This document shows, piece after piece, positions 1 through 8,326 of a DNA stretch of 64,000 nt (the first letter of the stretch is position 1; every line of letters starts with the position of its first letter). The stretch covers positions 1,302,001 through 1,366,000 of the forward strand of contig CBDCQY010000001.1 in assembly GCA_965220855.1 (NCBI GenBank), written 5' to 3'. Both the position numbers and the translations under genes were made by a program. The DNA comes from Bin95 sp965220855. Its GTDB lineage: Bacteria > Pseudomonadota > Alphaproteobacteria > Bin95. The notes under the pieces were generated by a model. It did no database searches, was not told where the DNA came from, and saw nothing but the letters and a program-made list of their open reading frames with translations.

Positions 1-126
1 GCCTGGGCTGGCGCCAGACCGTTCGGGCGTCGAGCCCGCGCTCCCCCTGCCGGGCTGCGAGACAGGACCCGCCGCGTCTGCTAGCTTGTCGTTGACACGG
101 TGGGAGACGGCGCGGATTCGGGGAGA

Positions 127-681
127 ATGATGATGACGATCGTTCGGGCGCAGTGCCTCGCGGTGGCTGCGGCGTTGCTGCTGTCGGCCGCCCTGTACGC
201 CACGCCGGCCACGGCGCGGTATGGGGCGCTGAGGCTGCTGGACTCCGGGAAACTCGTGGCTTCGGGCAAGGCCGCCTATGCGCGCGAGGATTGGCCGGCG
301 GCGGTGAAGTGGTATCGCCGGGCGGCGGCCGGGGGCGACGCCGCCGGCCAATGGCGTCTGGGCAGCATGTACGATTTCGGCCTGGGCGTGACGCAGGATT
401 TCGTCGAGGCCGTCAAATGGTATCGCCGCGCGGCGGACCAGGAAGACGCGGACGGCCAGTGGATGCTGTCCACCATGTATTATTTCGGGAAGGGCGTTAA
501 GCGGAACTTCCTGCAAGCCTACTGGTTCGCCCGCCTCTCGGCGGAGCAGAAAAATGCCGGGGGCCAGTTCTGGCTGGGCCTGATCTATCTGTATGGGCAG
601 GACGGCGCCCCGCTGAAACCCGTCAGCGATGCGAAGCGCCAGCACCACACCTGGGAGCCCGGCCCGCCCGGCGGTCGATAG
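127..681 (+). CDS. Sel1-repeat (SLR) exported protein
   Basis: Small exported protein of the Sel1-like TPR family, which act as protein-interaction scaffolds. The N-terminus has a signal-peptide shape: a charged start, a hydrophobic run of Ala/Leu, then an ATPATA-type cleavage site near residue 30. At least two Sel1 units follow, seen as the pattern A-V-K-W-Y-R-R-A-A, a G-x-A-x-G-Q-W segment and G-x-M-Y-x-F-G-x-G-V, with a third degenerate unit at A-G-G-Q-F-W-L-G-L-I-Y. Three ATG codons lie in a row (127, 130, 133). A GGGGAG at 120-125 is best spaced for the one at 133, so the true start may be two codons later. A TTGACA at 92-97 could be a -35 box, but no good -10 follows. No partner gene identifies its job. 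Confidence 0.75.
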   Translation: MMMTIVRAQCLAVAAALLLSAALYATPATARYGALRLLDSGKLVASGKAAYAREDWPAAVKWYRRAAAGGDAAGQWRLGSMYDFGLGVTQDFVEAVKWYRRAADQEDADGQWMLSTMYYFGKGVKRNFLQAYWFARLSAEQKNAGGQFWLGLIYLYGQDGAPLKPVSDAKRQHHTWEPGPPGGR

Positions 682-789
682 CGGCCGGGCGAACGCGCCC
701 CGTTTCGCCGGCGACGGGGCGTTTGAACCGGCGGCCGGGAGCGCCTATCCTCCGCGCACCGGCAAGGATCGGATAAGGAGTCGGCCGCG

Positions 790-2025
790 ATGGAGTTGTG
801 TGCGCTTGGCGAACAGCCGCCGCTTGGCGAAATTCCGGAGAAGATGCACGCCTTTCTGGTGCGCCAGGACCGGTTCGGGGAGCCGAAGGACGCTTGGCGG
901 CGCGAGGTTGTCCCGGTGCCGGCGCTCGGACCGGACGAGGTGCTGGTCTATGTCATGGCGACCGGCATCAACTACAACAATGTCTGGGCCGCGCTCGGCT
1001 ATCCCGTCGATGTGATCGCCGACCGGCAGCGCAAGGGCGAGCCGGAGGACTTCCACGCCGGCGGCAGCGACTGTTCGGGCATCGTGCAGGCGGTCGGCGC
1101 CGAGGTCTCCAACGTCAAGCCGGGCGACGAGGTGGTGATCCATTCCGGCTGGTGGGCGCCGGACGACCCCTGGGTGCTGGCCGGCAAGGACCCGATGCTG
1201 GCCGGCTCCACTCGCATCTGGGGCTATCAGACCAATTACGGCTCCTATTGCCAGTTCGCCAAGGCGCAGGCGCATCAGTGCCAGCCGCGCCCGAAGCATC
1301 TGAGCTGGGAGCAGTCGGGCTGCTATCTGCTCTGCGCCTCCACCGCCTACCGGATGCTGATGGGCTGGCCGCCGCATGTGGTGGAGCCGGGCGACCCGGT
1401 GCTGGTCTGGGGCGCCTCGGGGGGCCTGGGCGCGATGGCGCTGCAGATCACGGCCGCGCTCGGCGGGCGCCCGATCGCCGTCATCTCGGACGATTCCAAG
1501 CGCGACTGGTGCAAGCAGATGGGGGCGGTCGGCGTCATCAACCGCACCGATTTCGACCATTGGGGGCAGATGCCGGACACCTCCGACGGCGCCGCCTACG
1601 GGGCCTGGGCCAAGGGCGCGCGCGCCTTCGGCCAGGCCATCTGGGAGGCGCTCGGCGAGCGCGCCAGCCCGAAGATCGTCTTCGAGCATCCGGGCGAGGC
1701 CACCTTGCCGACCTCGGAGTTCGTTTGCGACACCGGCGGCATGATCGTCATCTGCGCCGGCACCACCGGCTACAATGTCACGCTCGATTTGCGCTATCAC
1801 TGGATGCGCCAGAAGCGCTTCCAGGGCAGCCATCTCTCCAACGACGAGCAGGCCGCGGCGGTGAACCGCATGGTGATCGACGGCAAGATCGACCCCTGCC
1901 TCTCGCAGGTGTTTGACTTCGACGATCTGGGCCTGGCGCACCAGCTGATGCACGAGAACCGCCACGCCGCCGGCCAGATGGCGGTGCTGGTCAACGCCAC
2001 CGCGCGCGGCCAGGGCGCCGCATGA
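790..2025 (+). CDS. ccr: Crotonyl-CoA carboxylase/reductase
   Basis: Predicted to reduce and carboxylate crotonyl-CoA to ethylmalonyl-CoA with NADPH and CO2, the key step of the ethylmalonyl-CoA pathway for C2 assimilation. It is a medium-chain dehydrogenase of 411 residues. The N-terminal GroES-like fold carries G-I-N-Y-N-N-V-W near residues 59-66. The Rossmann loop is V-L-V-W-G-A-S-G-G-L-G near residues 204-214. Long family-specific stretches follow: G-V-I-N-R-T-D-F-D-H-W-G, F-V-C-D-T-G-G-M-I-V-I-C-A-G-T-T-G-Y-N, and the M-R-Q-K-R-F-Q-G-S-H segment whose His fits the CO2 pocket of characterised enzymes. An AAGGAG-type ribosome site lies about 10 bases upstream of the ATG. No other ethylmalonyl-CoA pathway gene is in the window, so it stands alone here. 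Family assignment is secure; physiological use is inferred. Confidence 0.92.
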   Translation: MELCALGEQPPLGEIPEKMHAFLVRQDRFGEPKDAWRREVVPVPALGPDEVLVYVMATGINYNNVWAALGYPVDVIADRQRKGEPEDFHAGGSDCSGIVQAVGAEVSNVKPGDEVVIHSGWWAPDDPWVLAGKDPMLAGSTRIWGYQTNYGSYCQFAKAQAHQCQPRPKHLSWEQSGCYLLCASTAYRMLMGWPPHVVEPGDPVLVWGASGGLGAMALQITAALGGRPIAVISDDSKRDWCKQMGAVGVINRTDFDHWGQMPDTSDGAAYGAWAKGARAFGQAIWEALGERASPKIVFEHPGEATLPTSEFVCDTGGMIVICAGTTGYNVTLDLRYHWMRQKRFQGSHLSNDEQAAAVNRMVIDGKIDPCLSQVFDFDDLGLAHQLMHENRHAAGQMAVLVNATARGQGAA

Positions 2026-2237
2026 TCCTGGAGGCGCTGGTCGTCTTCGGCGCGCTGGCGCTGGTCGCCGCGCTCAAATGCTGGCTGATCGCCCGGCGCA
2101 TCCGCGCCGCCCGCGACGCCCCGCCGCCCGAGGGCGGCGGGGCGTCGCTCAATGCTCGCTCAGGAGGGAGCCGAGGCCGTGGAGGCGGTCGGGGAGGTTG
2201 TTGCTGCGGTAGGCGTGCCAGGCGAGCGCGGTGTTGA
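2022..2237 (+). CDS. Possible small one-TM protein overlapping the ccr stop
   Basis: The ATG overlaps the ccr stop codon (ATGA), which suggests translational coupling. The first 30 residues form one clear hydrophobic helix (I-L-E-A-L-V-V-F-G-A-L-A-L-V-A-A) followed by a basic patch. The reading frame then runs through the 15-bp inverted repeat at 2115-2146 and into the antisense of the next gene. There it becomes Gly/Arg/Cys-rich, as expected for shadow sequence. If real, the functional part is probably only the first 30-45 residues. I do not recognise a family. A chance open frame in GC-rich DNA is equally likely. Confidence 0.3.
   Translation: MILEALVVFGALALVAALKCWLIARRIRAARDAPPPEGGGASLNARSGGSRGRGGGRGGCCCGRRARRARC
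2115..2146. terminator. Perfect 15-bp inverted repeat, candidate bidirectional terminator
   Basis: Bases 2115-2129 are exactly complementary to 2132-2146, with only two bases between them. The stem is very GC-rich, flanked by ccr on the left and by the stop of a convergent gene (2149) on the right. There is no T-run on either side, so it is not a canonical intrinsic terminator. Position between convergent genes makes a transcription stop or an mRNA 3'-end protector the simplest reading. Confidence 0.5.
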
Positions 2238-2895
2238 CGGCGACGACCGGCTTGCCGAGCCAGCCTTCGGCTTCCGCCGCGAGGCGCACCATGGAGAGGT
2301 TGGTGCCCGCCTGCAGGATGGCGTCCACATCCGGGCCGTCGAGGCGGCGGAGCGCATCGCCGAGCGTCTCGGGCGTCACCGCCGCGATCGCCGTGGCGCT
2401 CGGGCAGGCCAGATCGAGCGCGCGCGCCACCTCGAACCCGCACTCCTCGAAATAGCGCACGATCTCCGCGCGCAGGACCGGCCGATAGGGCGTCAGCACC
2501 GCGATCCGGCGCGCGCCGAGCGCCTCCAGCGCCGCGCGGCAGGCCTCCGCGGCGGTGGTGACGCCGATCCCGCACAGCGCCCGCGCGCGCTCCAGAAAAG
2601 CCCGGTTGCCCTCCAGGCCGCCCCGGAAGGTCGGCGCCGACATGCCCATCACCAGATAGTCGGGCTCGGCCGTCAGCACATCGCGCGCCGCCGTCTCGAA
2701 CGCCCGGTCCACCCGGTCGAGCAGCTCCGCGAAGGCCGCGTCGCTGTCCAGCGCCGGGTTCTCGATATACATCCGCCCGGCCTGGAAGGTGACGCCCGGA
2801 ATGGCGAGCAGCCGGTTGAAGTCTGCCTCCACCATCGCATTGGTGGAGGGCACGACCAGCGCGATCTTGGCGCGGAAGCCGGCGATATCGGGCAT
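2149..2895 (-). CDS. Maleate isomerase / Asp-Glu racemase-fold protein lacking catalytic cysteines
   Basis: The 248-residue protein matches the maleate cis-trans isomerase/arylmalonate decarboxylase branch of the Asp/Glu racemase superfamily. It opens with the phosphate- or carboxylate-binding P-S-T-N motif (residues 16-19), has the G-V-T-T-A-A-E-A segment near 111-118 and ends in the expected two-domain pattern. Family members use one or two cysteines for catalysis. Here the first position reads G-M-S-A-P-T-F (residues 84-90) and the second reads Q-A-G-T-N-L (195-200), so neither cysteine is present. The cysteines that exist (for example near 108, 119, 152, 164) lie elsewhere. Substrate unknown; it may be a lyase or isomerase with another mechanism. 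It is convergent with ccr and divergent from the aminotransferase gene. Confidence 0.7.
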   Translation of the reverse strand: MPDIAGFRAKIALVVPSTNAMVEADFNRLLAIPGVTFQAGRMYIENPALDSDAAFAELLDRVDRAFETAARDVLTAEPDYLVMGMSAPTFRGGLEGNRAFLERARALCGIGVTTAAEACRAALEALGARRIAVLTPYRPVLRAEIVRYFEECGFEVARALDLACPSATAIAAVTPETLGDALRRLDGPDVDAILQAGTNLSMVRLAAEAEGWLGKPVVAVNTALAWHAYRSNNLPDRLHGLGSLLSEH

Positions 2896-2978
2896 ATGGG
2901 CGCCTCCCTGGCGGACCGTCGCAGAACGGGCGCCATTCTGCCAGACTGGCCCGGAGCCGCCAGCGGGAGGGAAGCGCC

Positions 2979-3875
2979 ATGTCCGAGGGAATCGTGTTCA
3001 TCGACGGCGACTACATGGCCCCGGAAGAGGCCAGAATGTCGATCTTCGACGCAGGCTTCGTGTGGGGCGACAGCGTCTATGACGTCACCTCCACCTGGAA
3101 GGGCCGGTTCTTCATGCTGGACGAGCATCTGGAGCGCTTCCGGCGCTCCTGCGAGGGCTTCCGGCTCGAAAACCCCTATTCCTTCGAGGAGATGCGCCGC
3201 ATCTCTGCCGAATGCGTCGAGCGCGCGGGGCTGGCCGACAGCTATGTGAAGATGCAGATCACGCGCGGTGCGCCCGCGCCCGGACAGCGCGACCCGCGCG
3301 GGGCGAAGTCGAGCGTCATGGTCTATGCCGTCCCTTATGTGTGGATCTGGGGCGAGGAGAAGTGCCGCAACGGCGCCGATCTCCATCTGAGCGGCGTGGA
3401 GCGCGTGTCGTCGAGGGCCATCGACCAGCGCTTCAAGAACTATAACCGGGCCGACCTCGTGCAGGCGCGCATCGACGCCTTCGAGCGCGGCTGCGACGAC
3501 GCCATCCTCGCCGGCCCCGACGGCTGCCTGACCGAGGGGCCGGGCTACAATCTGTTCGTGGTGCGCGAGGGCAGGGTGGCGAGCCCGGACGCCAATGTGC
3601 TGGAAGGGGTGACGCGCCGCGCGGTGCGCGACATTTGCGAGCGCGAGGGCATCCCGTTCGAGCTGCGCCAGGTGCGCCCGGAGGAGCTCGCCGAAGCGAG
3701 CGAGCTGTTCGCCAGCAGCACGGCCGGCGGCGTCATGCCGGTCACGGCGATCGACGGCCGGCCGGTCGGCAACGGCCATGCCGGCATCGTCACGAGCCGC
3801 ATCCAGTCGATCTACTGGAGCCGGCGCGAGGCGGGCTGGCGCGGCGTCCGCCCGCGCGACATTCTCGCCGGCTGA
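2979..3875 (+). CDS. Class IV PLP aminotransferase (BCAT / D-amino acid / amine transaminase type)
   Basis: Pyridoxal-phosphate aminotransferase of fold type IV, 298 residues. The likely Schiff-base lysine is K153 in R-F-K-N-Y-N-R. The cofactor-side glutamate is E186 in L-T-E-G-P-G-Y-N-L-F, and the phosphate-binding G-V-T-R-R and S-S-T-A-G-G-V motifs follow. The family includes branched-chain aminotransferase, D-amino acid aminotransferase, aminodeoxychorismate lyase and (R)-selective amine transaminases. The sequence alone does not decide among these. It is divergent from the racemase-fold gene, with the two starts 83 bases apart. A GGGAGGG about 9 bases upstream supports the chosen ATG. Confidence 0.82.
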   Translation: MSEGIVFIDGDYMAPEEARMSIFDAGFVWGDSVYDVTSTWKGRFFMLDEHLERFRRSCEGFRLENPYSFEEMRRISAECVERAGLADSYVKMQITRGAPAPGQRDPRGAKSSVMVYAVPYVWIWGEEKCRNGADLHLSGVERVSSRAIDQRFKNYNRADLVQARIDAFERGCDDAILAGPDGCLTEGPGYNLFVVREGRVASPDANVLEGVTRRAVRDICEREGIPFELRQVRPEELAEASELFASSTAGGVMPVTAIDGRPVGNGHAGIVTSRIQSIYWSRREAGWRGVRPRDILAG

Positions 3876-3889
3876 GCGGGCCGCTCCGC

Positions 3890-6064
3890 TCAGGTCTCGA
3901 ACGGGGCGGGGTCGGCGAAGCGGTCGAGCACGTTCTGCGTGATGCGCGAGATATTGTTGTCGTAGCCATTGTGCGAGAGGCTGCCGCAATAGGTGATGGA
4001 GCCGACGGAAAAGACGGCCCCGCCGGCGGCGGTCTCGAAGAAGGCCAGATTGGCGCGGATCAGCGCCTCCGGCGGCTCGCCCGGCCAGGTGGCGATATGG
4101 GTCAGCAACTCCTCCGGCACCACGACGAAGCTGTCGCCATGGCGCTCGGAGGTCGCGAGCGCCAGCGTGTGCGGCGGCGAGCCGAGCCGGTAGTCCACCC
4201 GGTCGAGCTCGAAGCCGGCCGCGCCGCCGCCGGAAAGGCCGAAATCGCCGAGAATGCGGTCGGGCGCGCCCTCGAAGATCCAGGCGGCGCGCGGATCGTC
4301 CGCGCCGGGGCCGCGCACATAGTATGAGCCGACGAACTGGCCCTGCGCGGAGAAGCCGACCCCGGCGAGCTTCTGGGGCGGGCGATCGTTGCGCCGCCAG
4401 AGGCCGCCATATTCCCCGTCGAGCGCGTTGTAATACTCGCCCGGCTCCGCCGCCCAGGCGCGGATGCCGCCCTCGCCTCGGCGGATCTCCACCGCGTCCG
4501 GCACGGCCTCGTTGACCGCCACCCGCCAGTAGAAGCCGTTGCCGCCGAGATAGATCAGCCGGCCGCCCCGCTCCAGATGGCTCTCCAGGGCGTCGAGCGT
4601 GTTGGCGGTGTGATATTCGGGATGCGAGCCGGTGAGCAGCACGCGGTAGGGCGCGATCAGCTCCGGGCCTTCGCGGTGCAGGTCGTGGTCGGTGACGACA
4701 TCGAACGCGTAGCCTTTCTCCTCCAGCCAGTCGAGCAGGTGGGTGTCGGCGGGATAGTGGCGCAGCCCCGAGCCCGCCTCGTCCAGATAGCTCAGATAGC
4801 CCGAGCGCTGCGTGAGCACCGGGCGGCGCTGCGAGGCGTAGCAGATGCCGCTGCCGTCCGTGTGGCGGTCGTAGGTCGAGAGGCCGTATTCGCGGTGATG
4901 GTCGGCCGTATAGGGCCGCGCGCCCCAGGCGCGGGCGCGGGCCAGATAGGCGTCGGTGGTGACGCCGCGCGCATAATTGCCATAGACCGTGTAGGTGAAG
5001 GTCGGGATCAGCACGCAGATCGGCGGCCGCTGCGAGCCGCGCCGCGGCAGCACGAAGAAGGGGATCGCGTCCTCATGCTCGCCGCAGGAGAGCCGCACCG
5101 CATAGGCCCCACTCGCAAGGCCGGCGGGCGCGGTGTAGCTGAAGTCGGTCTCCCAGCCGCAATCGTAGAGGTCGTCTTCGTGGAAATGGATGGCGCCATA
5201 TTGCTCGGGCGCATGGCGCCAGCACTGCTCGCGGCCGCTCCAGTTCGAGCCTTTCATGGCGCGCGCCGGCAGGTTCACAAGCTCGCCATGCCAGCCGTTC
5301 GGCCCGACATCGACCGCGTTCAGCGAGGAGATTTCCTGCGAGAAGTCCCAGTCGGCCAGCAGCGCGCCGCCGGGCGCCGCGCCGCGCGCAAGGCGCGGGC
5401 GCTCGATCTTGCCGTTGAAATGGCCGCCGACCGGCTCGCCCCCGACCGCGCCGATCAGCATGTCGGCGCCGATCGCCGTTCGCAGCCCCGCCAGCGTGCG
5501 GCGCGCCGTTCCGCTGTCGTCCGTCCGGGCGAAGGAGCGATGCGCCTCCTGCCCGACCTCGACCGCGCCCGTTTCGGGGTCGATCGCGGCCCAGACCCGA
5601 TACCAGGCGCGCGCCAGCAGCGGCTTGCCGACGGCGACCGTCTCGGTCCCGGCCGCCGTCCGCACCCGGAGGCTCATGCCCCGTTCGCCGTCCAGCAGCA
5701 GCGCGAGGCCGCTCTCCTCGCCGAGCCAGGAGACGACGCCCTGTCCGGCGCGCCCGGGCAGCGTCGGCCAGATCGTGGCCGAGACGGTGAGCGCCTCGCC
5801 CGGCGCCCGCGCGCCCCGGACGCGGACATAGGAGCCGAGCGGGGCCTCCTGCGCGCGCGAGGGCCAGTCGCGCTCGATGTCGGAGGCGACCGCCTCCTCC
5901 TTGACGCCGGGGCCGTCCGGGTTGGGATCGGCCGAGATGACGCGCACCAGCCGCGCCCGGTAGGGTTCGGCGGACCGGCTGCTCACCTTGAAGGCGATGG
6001 TCTCGCCGGGACGGATCGACCAGCGGTCGGCGTAGCCGATCAGGGGAATGAGGTCGGAGGTCAT
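3890..6064 (-). CDS. N,N-dimethylformamidase large-subunit-like protein
   Basis: A 724-residue protein of the dimethylformamidase beta-subunit family, amidohydrolases with an unusual mononuclear iron site. The N-terminal part looks like beta-sandwich/lectin-like domains (including a concanavalin-type stretch at about 90-260). The C-terminal part is a glutamine-amidotransferase-like domain. In the Paracoccus enzyme the iron is held by two tyrosines and one glutamate. Candidates here are Y358 (I-P-T-F-T-Y), Y398 (L-S-T-Y-D-R) and E483 (S-H-P-E-Y-H-T), with spacing close to the known enzyme; this mapping is inference. The start at 6064 follows a GGGAG on the minus strand; the longer frame upstream is not needed. 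No small (alpha) subunit gene is adjacent. Substrate is probably an amide but not necessarily DMF. Confidence 0.8.
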   Translation of the reverse strand: MTSDLIPLIGYADRWSIRPGETIAFKVSSRSAEPYRARLVRVISADPNPDGPGVKEEAVASDIERDWPSRAQEAPLGSYVRVRGARAPGEALTVSATIWPTLPGRAGQGVVSWLGEESGLALLLDGERGMSLRVRTAAGTETVAVGKPLLARAWYRVWAAIDPETGAVEVGQEAHRSFARTDDSGTARRTLAGLRTAIGADMLIGAVGGEPVGGHFNGKIERPRLARGAAPGGALLADWDFSQEISSLNAVDVGPNGWHGELVNLPARAMKGSNWSGREQCWRHAPEQYGAIHFHEDDLYDCGWETDFSYTAPAGLASGAYAVRLSCGEHEDAIPFFVLPRRGSQRPPICVLIPTFTYTVYGNYARGVTTDAYLARARAWGARPYTADHHREYGLSTYDRHTDGSGICYASQRRPVLTQRSGYLSYLDEAGSGLRHYPADTHLLDWLEEKGYAFDVVTDHDLHREGPELIAPYRVLLTGSHPEYHTANTLDALESHLERGGRLIYLGGNGFYWRVAVNEAVPDAVEIRRGEGGIRAWAAEPGEYYNALDGEYGGLWRRNDRPPQKLAGVGFSAQGQFVGSYYVRGPGADDPRAAWIFEGAPDRILGDFGLSGGGAAGFELDRVDYRLGSPPHTLALATSERHGDSFVVVPEELLTHIATWPGEPPEALIRANLAFFETAAGGAVFSVGSITYCGSLSHNGYDNNISRITQNVLDRFADPAPFET

Positions 6065-6186
6065 CGCCGCGCTCCCGTCTGCGCATCCTGCCTGGAAGAG
6101 CGGATGATATAACGATTTCGCGCCTCGTCGGCAGACAAGCGGCGAGGGCGCGCCGGCGCGCAACCGTCGAAGAGGAGCGAGAGGCG

Positions 6187-7680
6187 ATGCACACGATCCT
6201 ACGCGGCGGACGGCTGCTCGACATAAGGCGCCATGCGGCGGAGCCTGCCGACATTCTGGTCGAGGGCGACCGCATCCACTCGATCGGTCCCCCCGGCATG
6301 GCCGCGCCCGAGGGCGCCACGCATCGCGACGCCGCCGGCCGCCTGCTGATGCCGGGTCTGGTGAACGCCCACACGCATGGCCACAACAATCTCGCCAAAA
6401 GTCTGGGCGATCGCTGGAATCTCGAATTGCTGTTGAATGCGGCCCCGTGGATCGCAGGCGGCCGCACGCTGGAGGACAAATATCTCTCGACGGCGATCGG
6501 CGCGGTGGAGATGGTGCGCAAGGGCTGCACCGCCGCCTACGATCTCACCTTCGAGTTCCCCGCCCCGACGGCGGAAGGGCTGGAGGCCGTCGGCCGCGCC
6601 TATGGCGATGTCGGGATGCGGGCCGTGGTCGCTCCGATGATGGCGGATCGCAGCTTCTATCGGGCCATACCCGGCCTGCTCGACGCGCTGCCGGAAGCCC
6701 GCAGGCGCGAGGCGGAAGCGATGGCGGTCGCGCCGTTCGAGACCGGCCTGGCGGCGTGGCAGCGCGCGCTCCGCTCCTGGCCCTTCGCCCGCGACCGGGT
6801 GCGGCTGGCGCTCGCGCCCACCATCCCCCACCATTGCAGCGAGGCGTTCCTCAGGGCGGCTGTGCGGGCGGCGACCGAGCATGGCGTCGGCTTCCACACC
6901 CATCTGGCCGAGTCCAAGGTCCAGGCCCATGCCGGCATGAGCCTCTACGGCATGACGCAGACGGCCTATCTGGAGCGCATCGGCGTGCTGGGTCCCGACT
7001 TCACGGCCGCGCACGCGGTCTGGCTCGATGGGGACGACATGCGCCGCATCGCCGATGCGGGCGGCGCGGTCGCGCATAATCCCGGCTCCAATGCGCGCCT
7101 CGGCAGCGGCCTGGCGGCGGCCCGCGCGCTGCTCGACGCGGGCGTGCGGGTCGCCATCGGCACCGACGGGTGCACCTGCTCCGACAATCTGAACATGTTC
7201 GAGGCGATGCGGGTCGCCTCCATGGTCTCGCGCCTGCAGGAGCTGGACCCGGAGCGCTGGCTGGCCACGGATGAGGTGCTGACGCTGGCGACCGAAGGCG
7301 GCGCGAGCGTGCTCGGGTTCGGCGACGCGCTCGGCGTCATCGCGCCCGGAGCGAAGGCGGATATCGTCTTCCTCGACCTCGGGCATATCAATTATGCGCC
7401 GCTCAACGACCCGGTGAACCAGATCGTGCATGGCGAGGACGGCGCGGGCGTCGAGTCGGTGATGATCGGCGGGCGCATGGTGCTGGAAGGCCGGCGCATG
7501 GTGACGGTGGACGAAGCCGGGCTGGCCCGCGATGCGCAAGCCGCCGCCGACCGCCTTGCGGCGGTCAACGCCGACGCGCGCGCCATGGCCGAGCGTCTGG
7601 AAGAGCCTGTCAGGCGCTTCGCCGTCGCCCTCGCCCGCAAGGACTACCACATCGAACGGCACGCCCGCTGCACGCATTAG
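6187..7680 (+). CDS. Amidohydrolase, SAH/MTA deaminase or cytosine deaminase-like
   Basis: Metal-dependent hydrolase of the amidohydrolase superfamily, 497 residues. Metal ligands are H62 and H64 (N-A-H-T-H), H239 (F-H-T-H-L-A-E-S), H276 (A-A-H-A-V) and D327 (I-G-T-D-G). The H-T-H-L-A-E-S and H-N-P-G-S-N-A-R-L motifs are typical of the chlorohydrolase/S-adenosylhomocysteine deaminase/guanine deaminase subgroup, which remove amino or chloro groups from nitrogen heterocycles. The C-terminus is about 40 residues longer than usual and ends in a His/Arg/Cys-rich tail. The gene is divergent from the dimethylformamidase-like gene across a 122-bp gap. They may share control and handle related nitrogenous substrates. 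Start chosen after GAGGAGCGAGAGGCG. Confidence 0.8.
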   Translation: MHTILRGGRLLDIRRHAAEPADILVEGDRIHSIGPPGMAAPEGATHRDAAGRLLMPGLVNAHTHGHNNLAKSLGDRWNLELLLNAAPWIAGGRTLEDKYLSTAIGAVEMVRKGCTAAYDLTFEFPAPTAEGLEAVGRAYGDVGMRAVVAPMMADRSFYRAIPGLLDALPEARRREAEAMAVAPFETGLAAWQRALRSWPFARDRVRLALAPTIPHHCSEAFLRAAVRAATEHGVGFHTHLAESKVQAHAGMSLYGMTQTAYLERIGVLGPDFTAAHAVWLDGDDMRRIADAGGAVAHNPGSNARLGSGLAAARALLDAGVRVAIGTDGCTCSDNLNMFEAMRVASMVSRLQELDPERWLATDEVLTLATEGGASVLGFGDALGVIAPGAKADIVFLDLGHINYAPLNDPVNQIVHGEDGAGVESVMIGGRMVLEGRRMVTVDEAGLARDAQAAADRLAAVNADARAMAERLEEPVRRFAVALARKDYHIERHARCTH

Positions 7681-7702
7681 CCTGCCGCTTCCGGGCGGCG
7701 CG

Positions 7703-8326
7703 CTACGGCGTTTCCAGCGCGCGGGCGACGGCCGTGCGGAACATTTCCGGCGTCAGGCGGCCGGTGTTGGTGTTGTAGCGCGAGCAGTGATAGCTGTCGG
7801 TGAGCCGGCGGCCGGAGGCGAGGCGGTGTCGGGCGCCATGGGCGAAGGGGTGGCTGGCGCGGCGCTCGCCGAAGGCGGCGAGCACGGCGTCATGGGCGAC
7901 GCGGCCGAGCGCGAGAATGCCGGCGTCGGCGGAGAGCGCCTCCAGTTCCGCCGCCAGGAACGGACGGCAGGCGGCGGCTTCCGCCGCCGTCGGGCGGTTG
8001 GCGGGCGGCACGCAGCGCACCGCATTGACGATGCGGCAGCCGGTCAGCCGGAAGCCGTCGCCGGCATGGCCGCCATAGCGGCCTTGGGCCAGCCCGAAGC
8101 CGGCGAGCGTCTCGAACAGGAGGTCGCCGGCATAGTCGCCGGTGAAGGGGCGCCCGGTGCGGTTCGCGCCGCGCAGTCCCGGCGCCAGGCCGACGATCAG
8201 CAGCGGCGCGTCCCTCGGGCCGAAGGCCGGCACCGGCGCGTTGAACCAGGCGGGCTCGGCGTTCCGCCACCGGTGGCGGAAGGCGGCGAGGCGCGGGCAG
8301 CGCGGGCAGTCCGGCTCAGGCTCCAT
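7703..8326 (-). CDS. Uracil-DNA glycosylase family 5 (UDGb type)
   Basis: Base-excision repair glycosylase that removes uracil and other deaminated bases from DNA. The 207-residue protein has the family 5 active-site motif G-L-A-P-G-L-R-G-A-N-R-T-G-R-P-F near residues 46-61 and the DNA-intercalation motif H-C-S-R-Y-N-T-N-T-G-R-L-T near 180-192. Cysteines at the N-terminus (C-P-R-C) and near C97 and C105 fit a 4Fe-4S cluster. Family 5 lacks the polar catalytic residue of other UDGs and often acts on hypoxanthine as well. The start overlaps the end of the NYN-domain gene by 11 bp, so the two are probably one operon. Confidence 0.85.
   Translation of the reverse strand: MEPEPDCPRCPRLAAFRHRWRNAEPAWFNAPVPAFGPRDAPLLIVGLAPGLRGANRTGRPFTGDYAGDLLFETLAGFGLAQGRYGGHAGDGFRLTGCRIVNAVRCVPPANRPTAAEAAACRPFLAAELEALSADAGILALGRVAHDAVLAAFGERRASHPFAHGARHRLASGRRLTDSYHCSRYNTNTGRLTPEMFRTAVARALETP

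Noticed and set aside
92..120. Promoter for the Sel1 gene from TTGACA at 92-97
   Set aside because: The hexamer 17 bases on (GATTCG) is a poor -10 and would leave almost no leader; not listed as a feature.
745..1965. Long minus-strand open frame opposite ccr
   Set aside because: Arg/Ala/His/Gly-rich with no family likeness; typical antisense shadow in 70% GC DNA, while the plus frame is an unmistakable Ccr.
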